From Lagopus muta (lineage: Eukaryota > Chordata > Aves > Galliformes > Phasianidae): DNA of 64,000 nucleotides. This document shows positions 50,938 through 62,900 of this stretch, piece by piece; position 1 is the stretch's first letter, and every line of letters begins with the position of its first letter. Made by a program: the position numbers and the translations under genes. The stretch spans positions 19,240,077-19,304,076 of the forward strand of contig NC_064438.1 in NCBI RefSeq assembly GCF_023343835.1, written 5' to 3'. The notes below the pieces were generated by a model that did not search any database, was not told the origin of the DNA, and saw only the letters and a list, made by a program, of their open reading frames with translations.

Positions 50938-53900
50938 TGCAGTGGGAAGCATTGGGCACCTTTTAAATCTTAGGTGGAATTTATTGCTGCGAAATTTACC
51001 ATCATAGTTACTGAAAGCTGAAAGTTCACATGCTCTAAATTGTGATCTGTTTTTGTGATGTTGCTTCTGATTTAAAACAATTGTTTTTTATCTTGGTATT
51101 TTGAATCACAAATATATATATTGGGATTTATCATAACCGGATTTAAAAAGCCATCAGTCTTTTATCAGAAGTATTTGTTGGGTTGCTTCTGCTTGCACAA
51201 ATGTAAACAGCATCTTACTAAACTTCTAGAAATGTTTTCTTGAAAATTATGCTTTGTTTTCTGGTTTTTGGTTTTTATGCGGCAGCCATGGGGAAGCCAC
51301 AGCTGCTGCTTGCATGTTTACCTCATAGCTTTTCTCCTTATCCTCCCACCTTCTGCTTCCAAGAGAAAAGGAAGTACTGCAGTAGGGGGAAATGCTATTT
51401 TCAATGCAATGGAAGGTGACTTTCCTTAAAGAAATATCAGAAAAAAGATGAACTTAAAACTAAATAAAAACTTTGAAAGTATTTTCCAGCTGCTTATGCA
51501 TTCAGGGATGTGAATGTGGTTTGTCTGTTTATTCCAGGTGAGTGGCTTATAAACAGATGGTTTCAGGGAAATTTTCATCATAACTTTATAATAGTTAGTT
51601 TTTGTAGGCATTGGTAGAATATATACTTAAATGTAAAAGAAATCTAATTGCCAAAAGGACACATTCATATGCATTCAGGTATCTTTGGTATGACTGGTAG
51701 TGAAGTGTGAATCTTCTTGAAAGAAATAACCAGCAATAGCTGTTACTTCATGGATGCGTTCCTTCTGTCTACAGACGGCTGCTGAAGAGTGAACTGGGAT
51801 CCTTCATCACTGATTACTTTCAGGTATTATGTGATTTACTTGCTTGCTTCTTGAGATTTGGTCTGTTTAGCTTTTTAGCATATAGGAAACCTTTTTACCA
51901 GCATGTAACCTACAAATTTCATTTTTGTTTTTTCATGAAAGAATAGTGGACAGTGAGGTGGGTTGAGAACTGGCTGACTGGCAGAGCACAGAGGGTCGTT
52001 GTTGGTGGTGCAGAGTCCGGTTGGAGGCCTGTAACTAGCGGTGTTCCTCAGGGGTCTGTGCTGGGTCCGGTCTTGTTCAACATCTTCATCAATGACCTTG
52101 ATGAAGGGATAATGGCCACCCTCAGCAAGTTTGCCGATGATACGAAGTTGGGAGGATTGGCTGACATGCCTGAGGGCTGTGCTGCCATTCAGCAAGACCT
52201 GGATAGGCTGGAGAGCTGGGCAGAAAGAAACCGGATGAGGTTTAACAAAAGCAAGTGTAGAGTCTTGCATCTGGGGAGGAATAATTGCATGCACCAGTAC
52301 AGGTTGGGGGATGACCTGCTGGAGGGGAGCTTTGCGGAAAGGGACCTGGGTGTCCTGGTGGGCGACAGGTTGGCCATGAGCCAGCAGTGTGCCCTCGTGG
52401 CCAAAAAGGCCAATGGCTTACTGGGGTGCATTAAAAAGAGCGTGGCCAGCAGGTCAAAGGAAGTGATCCTCCCCCTCTACTCTGCCCTGGTAAGACCTCA
52501 TCTGGAGTACTGCGTCCAGTTCTGGGCTCCCCAGTACAAAAAAGACAGGGATCTCTTGGAAAGAGTCCAGCGGAGGGCCACAAAGATGGTGAAGGGCCTG
52601 GAGCATCTCCCCTATGAGGAAAGGCTGAGTGAACTGGGTCTGTTCAGCCTTGAGAAAAGGAGACTGAGAGGGGACCTGATCCAGGTCTATAAATATCTAA
52701 GGTGTGGGGGGCAGAATGGCGAGGCCGGACTCTTTTCAGTGGTGAGTGGAGACAGGACAAGGGGAAACGGCCAGAAACTGGAGCATAGGAAGTTCTGCAC
52801 AAACATGCGCAAGAACTTCTTTACAGTGAGGTGACGGAGCACTGGAACAGGCTGCCCAGGGAGGTGGTGGAGTCTCCTTCTCTGGAGACGTTCAAGACCT
52901 GCCTGGATGCCTACCTGTGCGACCTGCTGTAGGGAACCTGCTTTGGCAGGGGGGTTGGACTCGATGATCTCTGGAGGTCCCTTCCAACCCCTACAATTCT
53001 GTGATTCTGTGAAAGATCATGGAGATAGGGCATTTTTTAATGTGGTCCATATAGCCCCAAAAGTAACTACTTATGGGCATATATGCTAAATTAGGGGTAA
53101 TCTTCCTTTGCACTTAAGAAGGGCTACCAGCAGCCTGCCAAAAATCAAGGGATTCACTTGAACTTCTTAAAAAGATGGGATACCATTTTTCTTTTTTGCT
53201 TATTTCACTAATATTGAGGATTCTGGACTAGGTTTTCTGAAATAAGGACTAGCAAAGGGGAAGAGAAAATACTAAAAGCTTTCTGTTTTGGAGGGGTGCA
53301 GATAAGGAAGTCCTTATCAGCAGGAAATCGACCTGGTTACTGTTTGCCTTCTAGAATATAGATGCAATCTGTAGAAAAGCAAAAGGTGAAGGATTAGGGA
53401 AGATGCAATCAATCAAAGATCTGTTATTGCTTCTCACTGATGTTGTCCAGATAGACCGAGGTTCATATGCAACCACATGAAAGCATGTGTAAGATTTTGA
53501 GAGAACACCAATGGCTTTCAGTATTGCAAATTTTTCAGTGTAGTACTGATTTTAAAAAGGAGGTTGCTGAAAGCGATAGATTGTTGTTGTTGGTTTTATT
53601 CCTTTTGAGTAAGAGAGAGAATTTCAGTACTTTCTGAAGTGGCTGATGCTGCTGTGTGCTATGCCAACTGTTTTGAAGGGGGAAGGTGAAAGTGTTGTTT
53701 CCTATCACTATTAGGTTACTTGACTTAAGAAAAAAAAAAAAATCCCCACTATACTATCAAATGAGAAGCAAACTCTGCCCTGGTGGTAGTTGTTTCACTT
53801 CTTCAGCCCCTGTCTGTACAGCTTTCTTACTGGAAGGAAGCAGTTGCTGGTGGAAAGTGGTGGGATGTTTCCTTGAAGGGGAGCACAGCAGAAGGGGGGG

Positions 53901-56900
53901 GGGTGAAGCTGTAGTACAAACCCATAGAGCTCCTGGAAATCTGTTGCTATCCTAGCTAACTTGAAAACAGGCAGTCAAAGCTTTGCAACTAAATATATGC
54001 AAAAAAACTAAACTTTGTAAAAGCTTCATCAAGAGCCCATATTCTGTGGTGTTGGGCATGGCACAGTGGTCTGGAAAAAAGTAGAGAATTTCCAGAGGCA
54101 GCTTCATGCCTCTGTAAGGCTGAGCAGAGCACTGAGCCATGCGTGACTCTGAGGGATGCAGGGTGCTGACGCACAGCTGTTATCTGGCTTTGAAGATTCA
54201 GTGTGTGCTGGGGAAGGCCTGGGTGGCTTCCAGTGCTGAACAAGATGCAGCTGCATTGTGTCACTGCACGGGACAGGCCCAAGAAGCCTGGGGGCAATGC
54301 TGATGCTAGGGTTTGGGTGTGTTGGTCTCTTCCTCTAGGTTATAGATCTCTTGCCTGTTGTGATTATGCCAGAGCCAGTAGTGTTAGCTGCTGCTCCTTA
54401 GCTCTCCTAGTAGCAGAGATAAGGATAAAAGACATGGATTGTGTTATGATCTGCTCGCTACTGGGGCTGTCAGCTTGACTTGCATTGTGTTTCTGTTGGC
54501 AAGCAGAGGACATCTGACCCCTTCTTGGGAGAGGGAACTGAGCATCAGCACTGCTTCCCTTAAAAGCAGATGAGAGAATGTGCTCTTTCGCCCTGATGGC
54601 AGGGCTGTATTACTTCATCTGAAGGTTGCAATCACAATGTATGTACTCAGCACTACCGTGGCCTTTGCCTCAGAGAGCTTGCAGTGCAAGGGTTAGACTG
54701 CAGTCTCTTCTGAATTTGTTTTTCTGTATGCTTGCACTTATATGAATATCTCAGTGTAAATGCAGTAGTTCAGCTGATGTTCTCTCACTGAATCCTGGGA
54801 CTGAAATTTATTTTTTTGGGGGGGAGGGGATTTTTTTTTTTTTTTTAACTTTCAACTTTAAAAGAAGAAACTGATATCCATCAGACTTAGCCTGAAGCAA
54901 AACTCTCAGTGATGGCAAGCCATGAGGCAAACACTGTGAGATAAGGGCTGTTGTAGGAAATGATCTCTTTTCCCTGCTGTGAGTTAAGATGCATATTTCT
55001 GGTTTTAGACTGACAATGTGTACCAGTGGTAAATGTTGCTGTTCTCTCTGAATGTCTTTACTCAAAAATCCCAGGGCCATGGAATGGGGAAAATCTGTTC
55101 ATGTGACAGAAAAAGGCTGACAAAATTTTTTCTGTGGATTCAGTTTCACTGTTGATGCCAACTTAAAGCTATGTTTCTCCACCAAATGACTTGGCTGAAA
55201 AGGAAAAGGGGGAAAAAAAGATTTAAAATCTACAGTTAAGTTGACTGCCTCATCGGTCGTGCGTTCATCCTCTATAACAAGAGGGAGGTGATGGGAGCAC
55301 ATCCTCAGGATGAGGAGGGGAGCAGAAATGCTTATTTTGGCACAGGCTCTTTCTGCATCCCCTAAAGCCCTTTTGAGAAGTTATCCTGAGAACTGTGTTT
55401 ACTGTTAAGCTTACATAAAACCTGGAGGATCTGTTCTCATTTGTAGCCTGGCAGTTTTAAATATCCTAGCAGTAATTAGAACAGCTGATTGGTTCATATT
55501 TGGGTGTTGCAAATCGACTTAAATGTTTTGTTTCTTATGCTGCAACTTTGGTAACAGGAGCCACTAGGATCATTCTGGTAAATCATTACATTATGTATAT
55601 TATACTCAGAGAGACAATTTTTTCTAGCCACTGAATGTTTAACAGTAAAATTGAGCAAAGCTTTTACAAGTGAGATAAAGCCACTCTTGTGATCAACTTG
55701 AGTTGATTACTCGCAAGTCATTTTCACCAACTCCCATGAAAATTACCAGGTTTTAGCTACTGACGTTGCTAAAGGAACTTGTAGGAAACTGATGGGGTTT
55801 AAGGACTCTGTGACCGAACCTTCGTCATACCAGAGTGTGGTTTGTATTTGAAAGAGATGTATTTCCTACAAGGGCTTTGGTAGAAAGTCAGATGTTTCAT
55901 TCTGAAGGAGATTTGTGTTTATAAATTTTCTGCTTTAGCAACCCAATTAGATATCTAAGCCATATACTTGGATCGGAGTCTGAGTGCAAATGCCAAATAG
56001 CTGGGTTTCAGCATACTCAATATTTGTTGCAGATTTGCCTTAATTTCTCCAGGTTTTCCAGCACTGAATTTATCCATGACCTGATACAGTAGTTTCATGC
56101 TACTGCAGATGGGCATGTTGCACTCTCTCCTCTGCTCAGTAGCTCTGCAAAGTTCTGTCTGCTCTCACTGCTGGATTAGCTGGCTGGTTAGCTAGCTACA
56201 GGTGGGGTTCCCATGTTAAGATGTCAGTTTTTGTAGGAACATGGTGAACTGGAGCTGTTCTGGGGCAGCTGTGAGACTTGTTAGGTAAGTTCCCTTCATG
56301 TTATTTGATAGCTATGTTTGTGAAGAATATTTCTCAAACATAAAACTAATGAGTATTATCTGATACATTACCTTTCTGGTTCTGCGTGTAGCCTGAAAGC
56401 AAACTTTTGGAGGTGATGAACTGTTTCTTTTCACTCTCCGGGGCTTGTTAATCTTGAAACTCACAGAGGAAAATGGAAACATTAGCTGTTTCATAGCTAA
56501 CCGCTTTAGCAGAACTGCCTGGTTTGTGCACGTTAACCCTAAACTGCCTCCTTCCATGGCAGAGACCCCGTCCCTTCCCCACCACAACCATCTTCACCCA
56601 TGCTCAGAGGTGACGTGCAGACCCAAAGCCCATCAGCTCTGGTGCCAAAAGTTGTGGCTGAAGGATGACCAGCTGGGTCGGGGTGCTCATTTACTTCAGC
56701 GAGAGGTTTGGCATCTCAGAAATAGAAGGCTGTTATGTAACTCCTATCCTGTTGCAGTGTGCTCTGGGAGGCAGGGAGCTCTGACTCAGGGTTAGGCCCA
56801 GCTTTCTGCCTGCATGCAAAATCATGCAAACCACAGTTTACAAGACTCATGTTGCTGGCGTGTCAAAGTCAACATAACAAGAGCAGAGTGAATAAGTGCA

Positions 56901-59900
56901 AAAGTAAGCAGCACCAGCCCAAGCCCTAATCCAAGCCAAAATGGATTTTCTGTCTTTGTTGCTGTTAAGAGTTCAGTCAGTGGGGAGCACATCCATCCCT
57001 GTGCCAGGCAGTTGTACAGAGGGGATGTGTTGTATTCACCCTTCACTTAAATTCCTCTTCTCTCTCCAACCAGGACTCTGCCTTGTCCAGTGTCTCTTTT
57101 GGTACTTTTTCTCCCTTGAAAGTCTGCTTTATAAAGCTGTTCTAACAGCAGAAAGCAGTGTGTGCTGCTCTGTCCTGCCCAGTCAAACAGAAAACTGGTG
57201 TGCGTGATGCTTCCCTTCTCCATGCCAGCCTTCTACTTTTGCCTGTTTCGCAGAAAGGTAGGAAACAGTGGTGTGGGTGCTGAAGTGGCTTTTTCTGCTC
57301 AGTGAGGGCACTGCTCACACTCCTTGTTGGGCCTCCCTCGTGCCCATGACTGAAGTGGTACTGTCTGTGAGGGAAAAGGGCACCTCCACCCCTGAGTGAA
57401 CTGTGGGGCTCAGCTGTGCCCTGCAGCTGTTCTGTGGGGCACTCTGCTCTTTGCTATTTCCATCTTTGATGGGTGAGAAGCCCTCTTCAGGCAGGCCTGC
57501 TGACTATTTCTGCTTCGTCTGGTGCTTTTCAGGAACTGAACTGGCATAGTGCAACTTCAGAGGCTCCAGCTTTGTTAGCTTGGGGGGCATGGGTGGATTC
57601 AGTCGCTGGCCTGTAAGCCCAGTGCAGGACCCAATCCTGGGTAGCTATGATAGGAGATGCCCACCTTCAGGCCTCTGCACCTCTGCTCTGTGCATGATTC
57701 ACTGGTTTTTACCACTCAGAACTTTCTGCGGGGCTGTCCCCAGGCAGGCTCCACATGGGGCCGTGCTTGTGCTAGCAGAGCTGTGTGGGCACACCACGTG
57801 GGATTTTCCTGTAGCTACTGCCAAGCAGGGGCATTGTGGTCTGGGTCATGGTGGAACTGCCTACTCGTCTGCTTGCTCTGTCCTCCTCCTTACTCCCTCT
57901 GCTTTGCTTTCTCTCTTCATGTGGGGTTTCTTTTTTTAGTCTGGATTTTGAGCAAGGCTGTATCTAGAAGTGTATTTTAGGATACTTCATTTACTTCATT
58001 TTTTTTCCTCTTGCTGTTTTGTGTTCTATATAGAATTCTGTGTTTCTATCAGTGTTTTCCCCTCTTTCTAGAAAGAAAGTAAAAATGGGGGAAGGGCGTA
58101 TGCTTCGGGTTGGAAATTCTGCAGCTTACTAAGACTTGCATTTTTTTAAAACACTGCCAGAATTAGGTAGGTGTTTGTGTGCAGCTGGCATGCTGACTAG
58201 CAACTTGTTAGAAAATACCTGGTAAATAAGTTAAAGTGATCCTTTTTTTTCCCCCTCAAATTAACGTCAGAGCCTCCTGGAAACAGTGGTGGTGAGCTCA
58301 TATCGCACAAGCCGTTTCAGTGACCAGGCACCTGCACCTCCCATGAGCAGTGTCTCATTTGTTTCTGGCTAAGTCAGTTGGGTTTGCTTGGTTCCTCATG
58401 CTGTGCCAGCAGGCATTCTGGCTGATTTTTGGTTAGAGCAGGACCCCACAAGGTAAAAATTTTTCAGATAAATGCATCCTTGCTTGGTGCAAGTCTCTAC
58501 TTGATCCTGCTTGTAAAAATAAGATTTCTTTTTTTTCCCATCCTCTCAGCTTTGTGCCTCTTGTTTTGCTTCTGGCATCTAGGGATAAAGCAGTAATGAA
58601 ACCTGTAACCTGGGTAAAGTCTGATACAGACCTTTGCTGTGGCTGCCTTTATTACATTGCAAACCATGAAGGATTTTTTTCTAATGAAACTTACTTACCT
58701 GTCTTGCTTGATCTGAGAAGAAAATGTTTGAGTGGAATCAATTTCTAGGCCAGTGACTTGAGCAGAAAAGAAAAATTGGAGGAGATACTTGAAACATCTG
58801 TGGTCACTACATGTTGTGGAGCTGAACTTTTTTTCTGAAGAGTTCTAAGCATGAAACTATGTAATCTATACAGTACATGGAAATAGTACATAAAAGCATT
58901 AAAGCAGGAAAAAATTACTCTGATCTGGGGGTATCAAGAGTCCAGAAAAGCAGACTTCTTTTCAGAAGAACTTGATGGCTTTTTGAGCTGGTGCAGTTGG
59001 AGGCAATGAGGCTGGCGCTGCTGGAGCTGCCTGGGTGAGTGCCCAGGTGTCAGGAGCAGCAGGGTCCAAAGCAGACCAGGCCAGGAAGCACACAGCCTGA
59101 GACCTGGGAGCATCTACTCACTGTCTGTAGCATTGTAGAGTGCTCTGCTGGCACCCACAGATCTTTGACTATAGTTACAAAATTGTGCACTATTTGTGAA
59201 TGGATTCAGAAGGTCACATGCAGAAGTCCTTAAGGCTCTCGTCTCCACACAGTTGTCTGTGTATAGAAGGGCAATTTTAGCATGTTTCTGAGCTGAACAG
59301 GAACGTTCAGGTCAGCTCTGATTCCTGTGTTGGAATTGCTAGTGCTGTCGGATAGTAAACTATGGAAAAACTTTGTAGTGTGTGGATAGGATTGTTTCTC
59401 TACTGTGCCAGGGTTAGCCAAGGTTAGTCTTGTGACTAAGATGGGCAATTCAAATAATATCGTGTGTTGACTCTAAAATGCTCTGTTTCTGTCACATAAC
59501 TAATATAAAATAAACCTATACTCTACATTACTTTGAGAATAAGACTACACTAAATGTTTTTGAGCTTGAATTCTGGGGGAAAGGAAAAAAGATTACTGCT
59601 AGTAAGACTAAATTAGCTTAAAACAAATATTACCATTAACTCTTTTAAATATTGCTTAGTGCATATAAGAGTACTATTGCCAGTGCTGGGGATGGCCATT
59701 CCTCCATCCTGTCATGACTGAGCTCTGGGTACAAACTGGGGAACTCTGCATCAATGCACTGCATCCAGAGATGGGGTGTATGGGGTGAAGGGTGGGGATC
59801 AGCAGTCCTAGTTCAGTATTGGTTCTTGAAGTCGGACAGATGCAGAGGTGGACCTCTCTCTAGGCCTGTGCTGGTTCATACTGTTACCTGCTTGTGTACA

Positions 59901-62900
59901 CTGACCAAAGCAGGCTGGTACATGGTTACAGTGGAAGGCTGGTCTGAACTCTGAAGCAGCAACGCAGAGGCAGATTTGTGGTGCAGCAGGAGGTGATGTG
60001 GCAGAATATTGTAAAGGTAGTGTCCCTTGGAGGCAAAAATAGATATACGTTGTTTCTCAGCTGCTGAAGCAGTTGAGACATGCAATTTTGACCTGGTTAC
60101 CCATGGAAAGTTTTCCTCTACACTTCTATACAAGGGGTTCGAATATGTCTTGGTCTGTTGCATTCCCTCATCGGGCTGTGTCAGAGAGGGGTGGTGAGTG
60201 TGCACAACTTCCAGTTAGGCTATGTCTGGTGGCAGTGCTTTGAGCAAGTGCTGTGGCACAACTGATCTTCTGCTATATATAAAGTGGATAACATTTAAAA
60301 AAAAAAAAAAAAAAAGCACGTGTGTTCTTCTATGTTTATTTTGAATAATGGAAACGACAAATGTGTCTCTTTTCTTTTGGCAGAACCAGCTCCTTGCGAA
60401 AGGCTTGCTGTTCATAGAGGAGAAGGTTAAGCTGTGTGAAGGCAAGTACACACATTGTAAGAAACCCATTTTGGAGTGGAGTCCTTGTGGGCCCTTCTGA
60501 GTCATGCTTTGATGTTTGGCTGGAGGAGATGATTTGCAATGCTAAAAAGCTTACAGCCCTTTCTGGTACTACCTGAGAGTGTGTCATGGACTTTAGGGGC
60601 TAGGCTGCACTGCAGTCTGTGCATTCCTTATGGCTGGAGGACTGTTTTCAGAACTGTGTGGCTGCAGTATTCCTGCCAGCCATGGCTTCACCGTGAGAGT
60701 GATAGCGTGGTCTTGGGTGGCATTGGGACCTGGGCTAAATGCACTTATGGCTGGGTGTGAATCCTATTGTGAAACTGTGCTGAGAGTCCTCTGCCTTTTA
60801 CTTCTGAGTGTGATTTGCAGCTCTACACTCTGGCTGTTTGGACTCTTGGAAGCATGATTTTAGTTACAGCAGTGCTGTGGTGTTGTACTTTTGAGAGCTG
60901 AGCTAACAGGTCTTGTGTAAATGTGAAGAAAATGGTCATGTGGATGGGATTGAAATTCTTCAGCAAAAAAGAAGCTAACCATTCATGAAGAATCTGTTCA
61001 AACCACTGGGTACAGATGCCTGTTGCCACAGAGCCTGTGGACCAAGGCCAGTTTGGAGCAGCAAGGCTCAGGGGTAGCTGCTGGGGGAGTTAGTCTTGTT
61101 ATTAATGGCTTGCTCAAGCAGAGAGTGCTGGCTGAAGCATGCATCTTTATTCAAAACTAGGCTACCATTTGATTTGACCCAGTTTTGTAGCCTGTAGGGA
61201 AGATCCCTTTGCTAATCATCAGCTTGCTGTATCTGGGTCATTAAATGCCAGTAGACACTTAATTTTGTCACTGTTGGCGCTGGATTTCTCTGCACTGTTC
61301 TTCATCAAGTGACTTGTCTATCTAGCCAGCATGCTGTGGAACTGAATGGACCTTGATGATGGAGCTGTGCAGTTGCCAGCCCTCTGCTTGATGTGTGCTG
61401 CTTTAGCACAGACTCTGTAATGGAGGGGAAAAAAGGCAGATTTATATACTACTCATGAATGTGGGTACTTGCCATGCTGCTGCCAGCTCTTCAGACTAGG
61501 CACTGTATGCTTATCAGTCTGATATCTTGTGGGTTTTTTTGTTTATTCGTGTAAAATATTCAAATTTCTGCTTTAGCATGAGGAAAAGTGAGTTAGTCTA
61601 CAACAAACTGAGAGCAGATGAGGAGTAGTTTGCAACCAGTGAAGTAGTTTAGGTGGGATGAAATTTTCCAGGCAGACAGCAAATCCCCCTTGTTATCCTT
61701 AATTCCTACCCCCCCCCCCCCCCCCCCTCCCCGTTTGAAACAACCCTGGAGCCACTGCACCCATGCAGACTGGCATCTCTGCATGAGATGATGACTCATG
61801 ACCACTTTTCCTTCATAACATGTAGACTTGTTCCAGGTCCTGTGGTCGCAGCAACAAGAACTTCTTGTACGCATTCTCTGTTAGTTGTGTCTTCCTGGAA
61901 AATTTCTCCTGTCCCAGTACTCAAAGATGGAATCATGTTCCTGCTGTGGGGCATGGCAGTGTTTTTACTGCATCTATTTTTTTTCTAATCTCAGTCTCAT
62001 ATTTTACTATTTTTCTTGCTCTACTCTGTCAGACTCTTTTTCAGTGCCTGTAGGATTTATGAGTTCTTGAAGAAACAAACTACTCTCCATTCTTCTTCAG
62101 AAGGAAAAAGCATTTCATTTTTAGCTCCACACAAACAAATTACAGTTCTGGGGAGGAGACAGAGGGAGGAGAAGTTCATCTGTTTCCTGTTGTCTTTTTC
62201 ACTTACGGCTGGCAGTTTCAGGCAGTGGATATCTGTTATGGGGGTGCTGGGTAGGTCTCATGTGCTCCACTTCTGAAACTGATGTCATATCTGAGATACT
62301 TCCCTCTCGGCACTCCGGCAGTCAGTGAGGTCTCTGCTTGAAAGGAAACATCTGTAGAACCTGGTCCTGCTGACTCTCTCCCCTCTGATTGGGTTATAAG
62401 CAATATGACCCGTGGGCAATGCCCTGGAGAAAGTCCACATGGAAGTCTCCAGATGGGGAAAACACATGAATGCATAGTGATAAGTCTCCCCTTAGATGCA
62501 ATTTTGCATTCCGGTTCCTCGCTTAAGCTTGAGCTGAGACTTTGAAGATGCCTTGAGCAGCTGTCTTCATTTACTGTTCCTTGAATCTTGACTACTTGAG
62601 GGCTCCTCCATATGAGGCTCTGTGAGAGGTATCCTGGGAAATGAGTTTGTCAGAAGCTTGTTATCATTAAATGTGGGTCTGTATTTGCTCCTGGTATTTC
62701 TAGGAGTTGTATCTAAAAAGCTTGGCAGAAAGCTGGCACTTCAGGTGGGAAAAATCCCGTAAAAAGCTTAGAGGTTTTGGGTCTAAATGCTGAGAAACAT
62801 AGAGCTGTTTAAGTCAAGCCTATAAAAATAATTTAGTGTCTATTTGAACTATAATGTTCAGTAAAGCATTTTTCTGTTAATAACAGGTTTTCTGACCACA

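Noticed and set aside
51875-52431. Minus-strand ORFs of 139 and 80 codons
   Set aside because: They are antisense shadows of the CR1 reverse-transcriptase frame.
57580-57980. Overlapping 119- and 107-codon plus-strand ORFs in a PRR5L intron
   Set aside because: Two overlapping frames with Cys/Leu-rich low-information products, no splice logic and no homology recognised.
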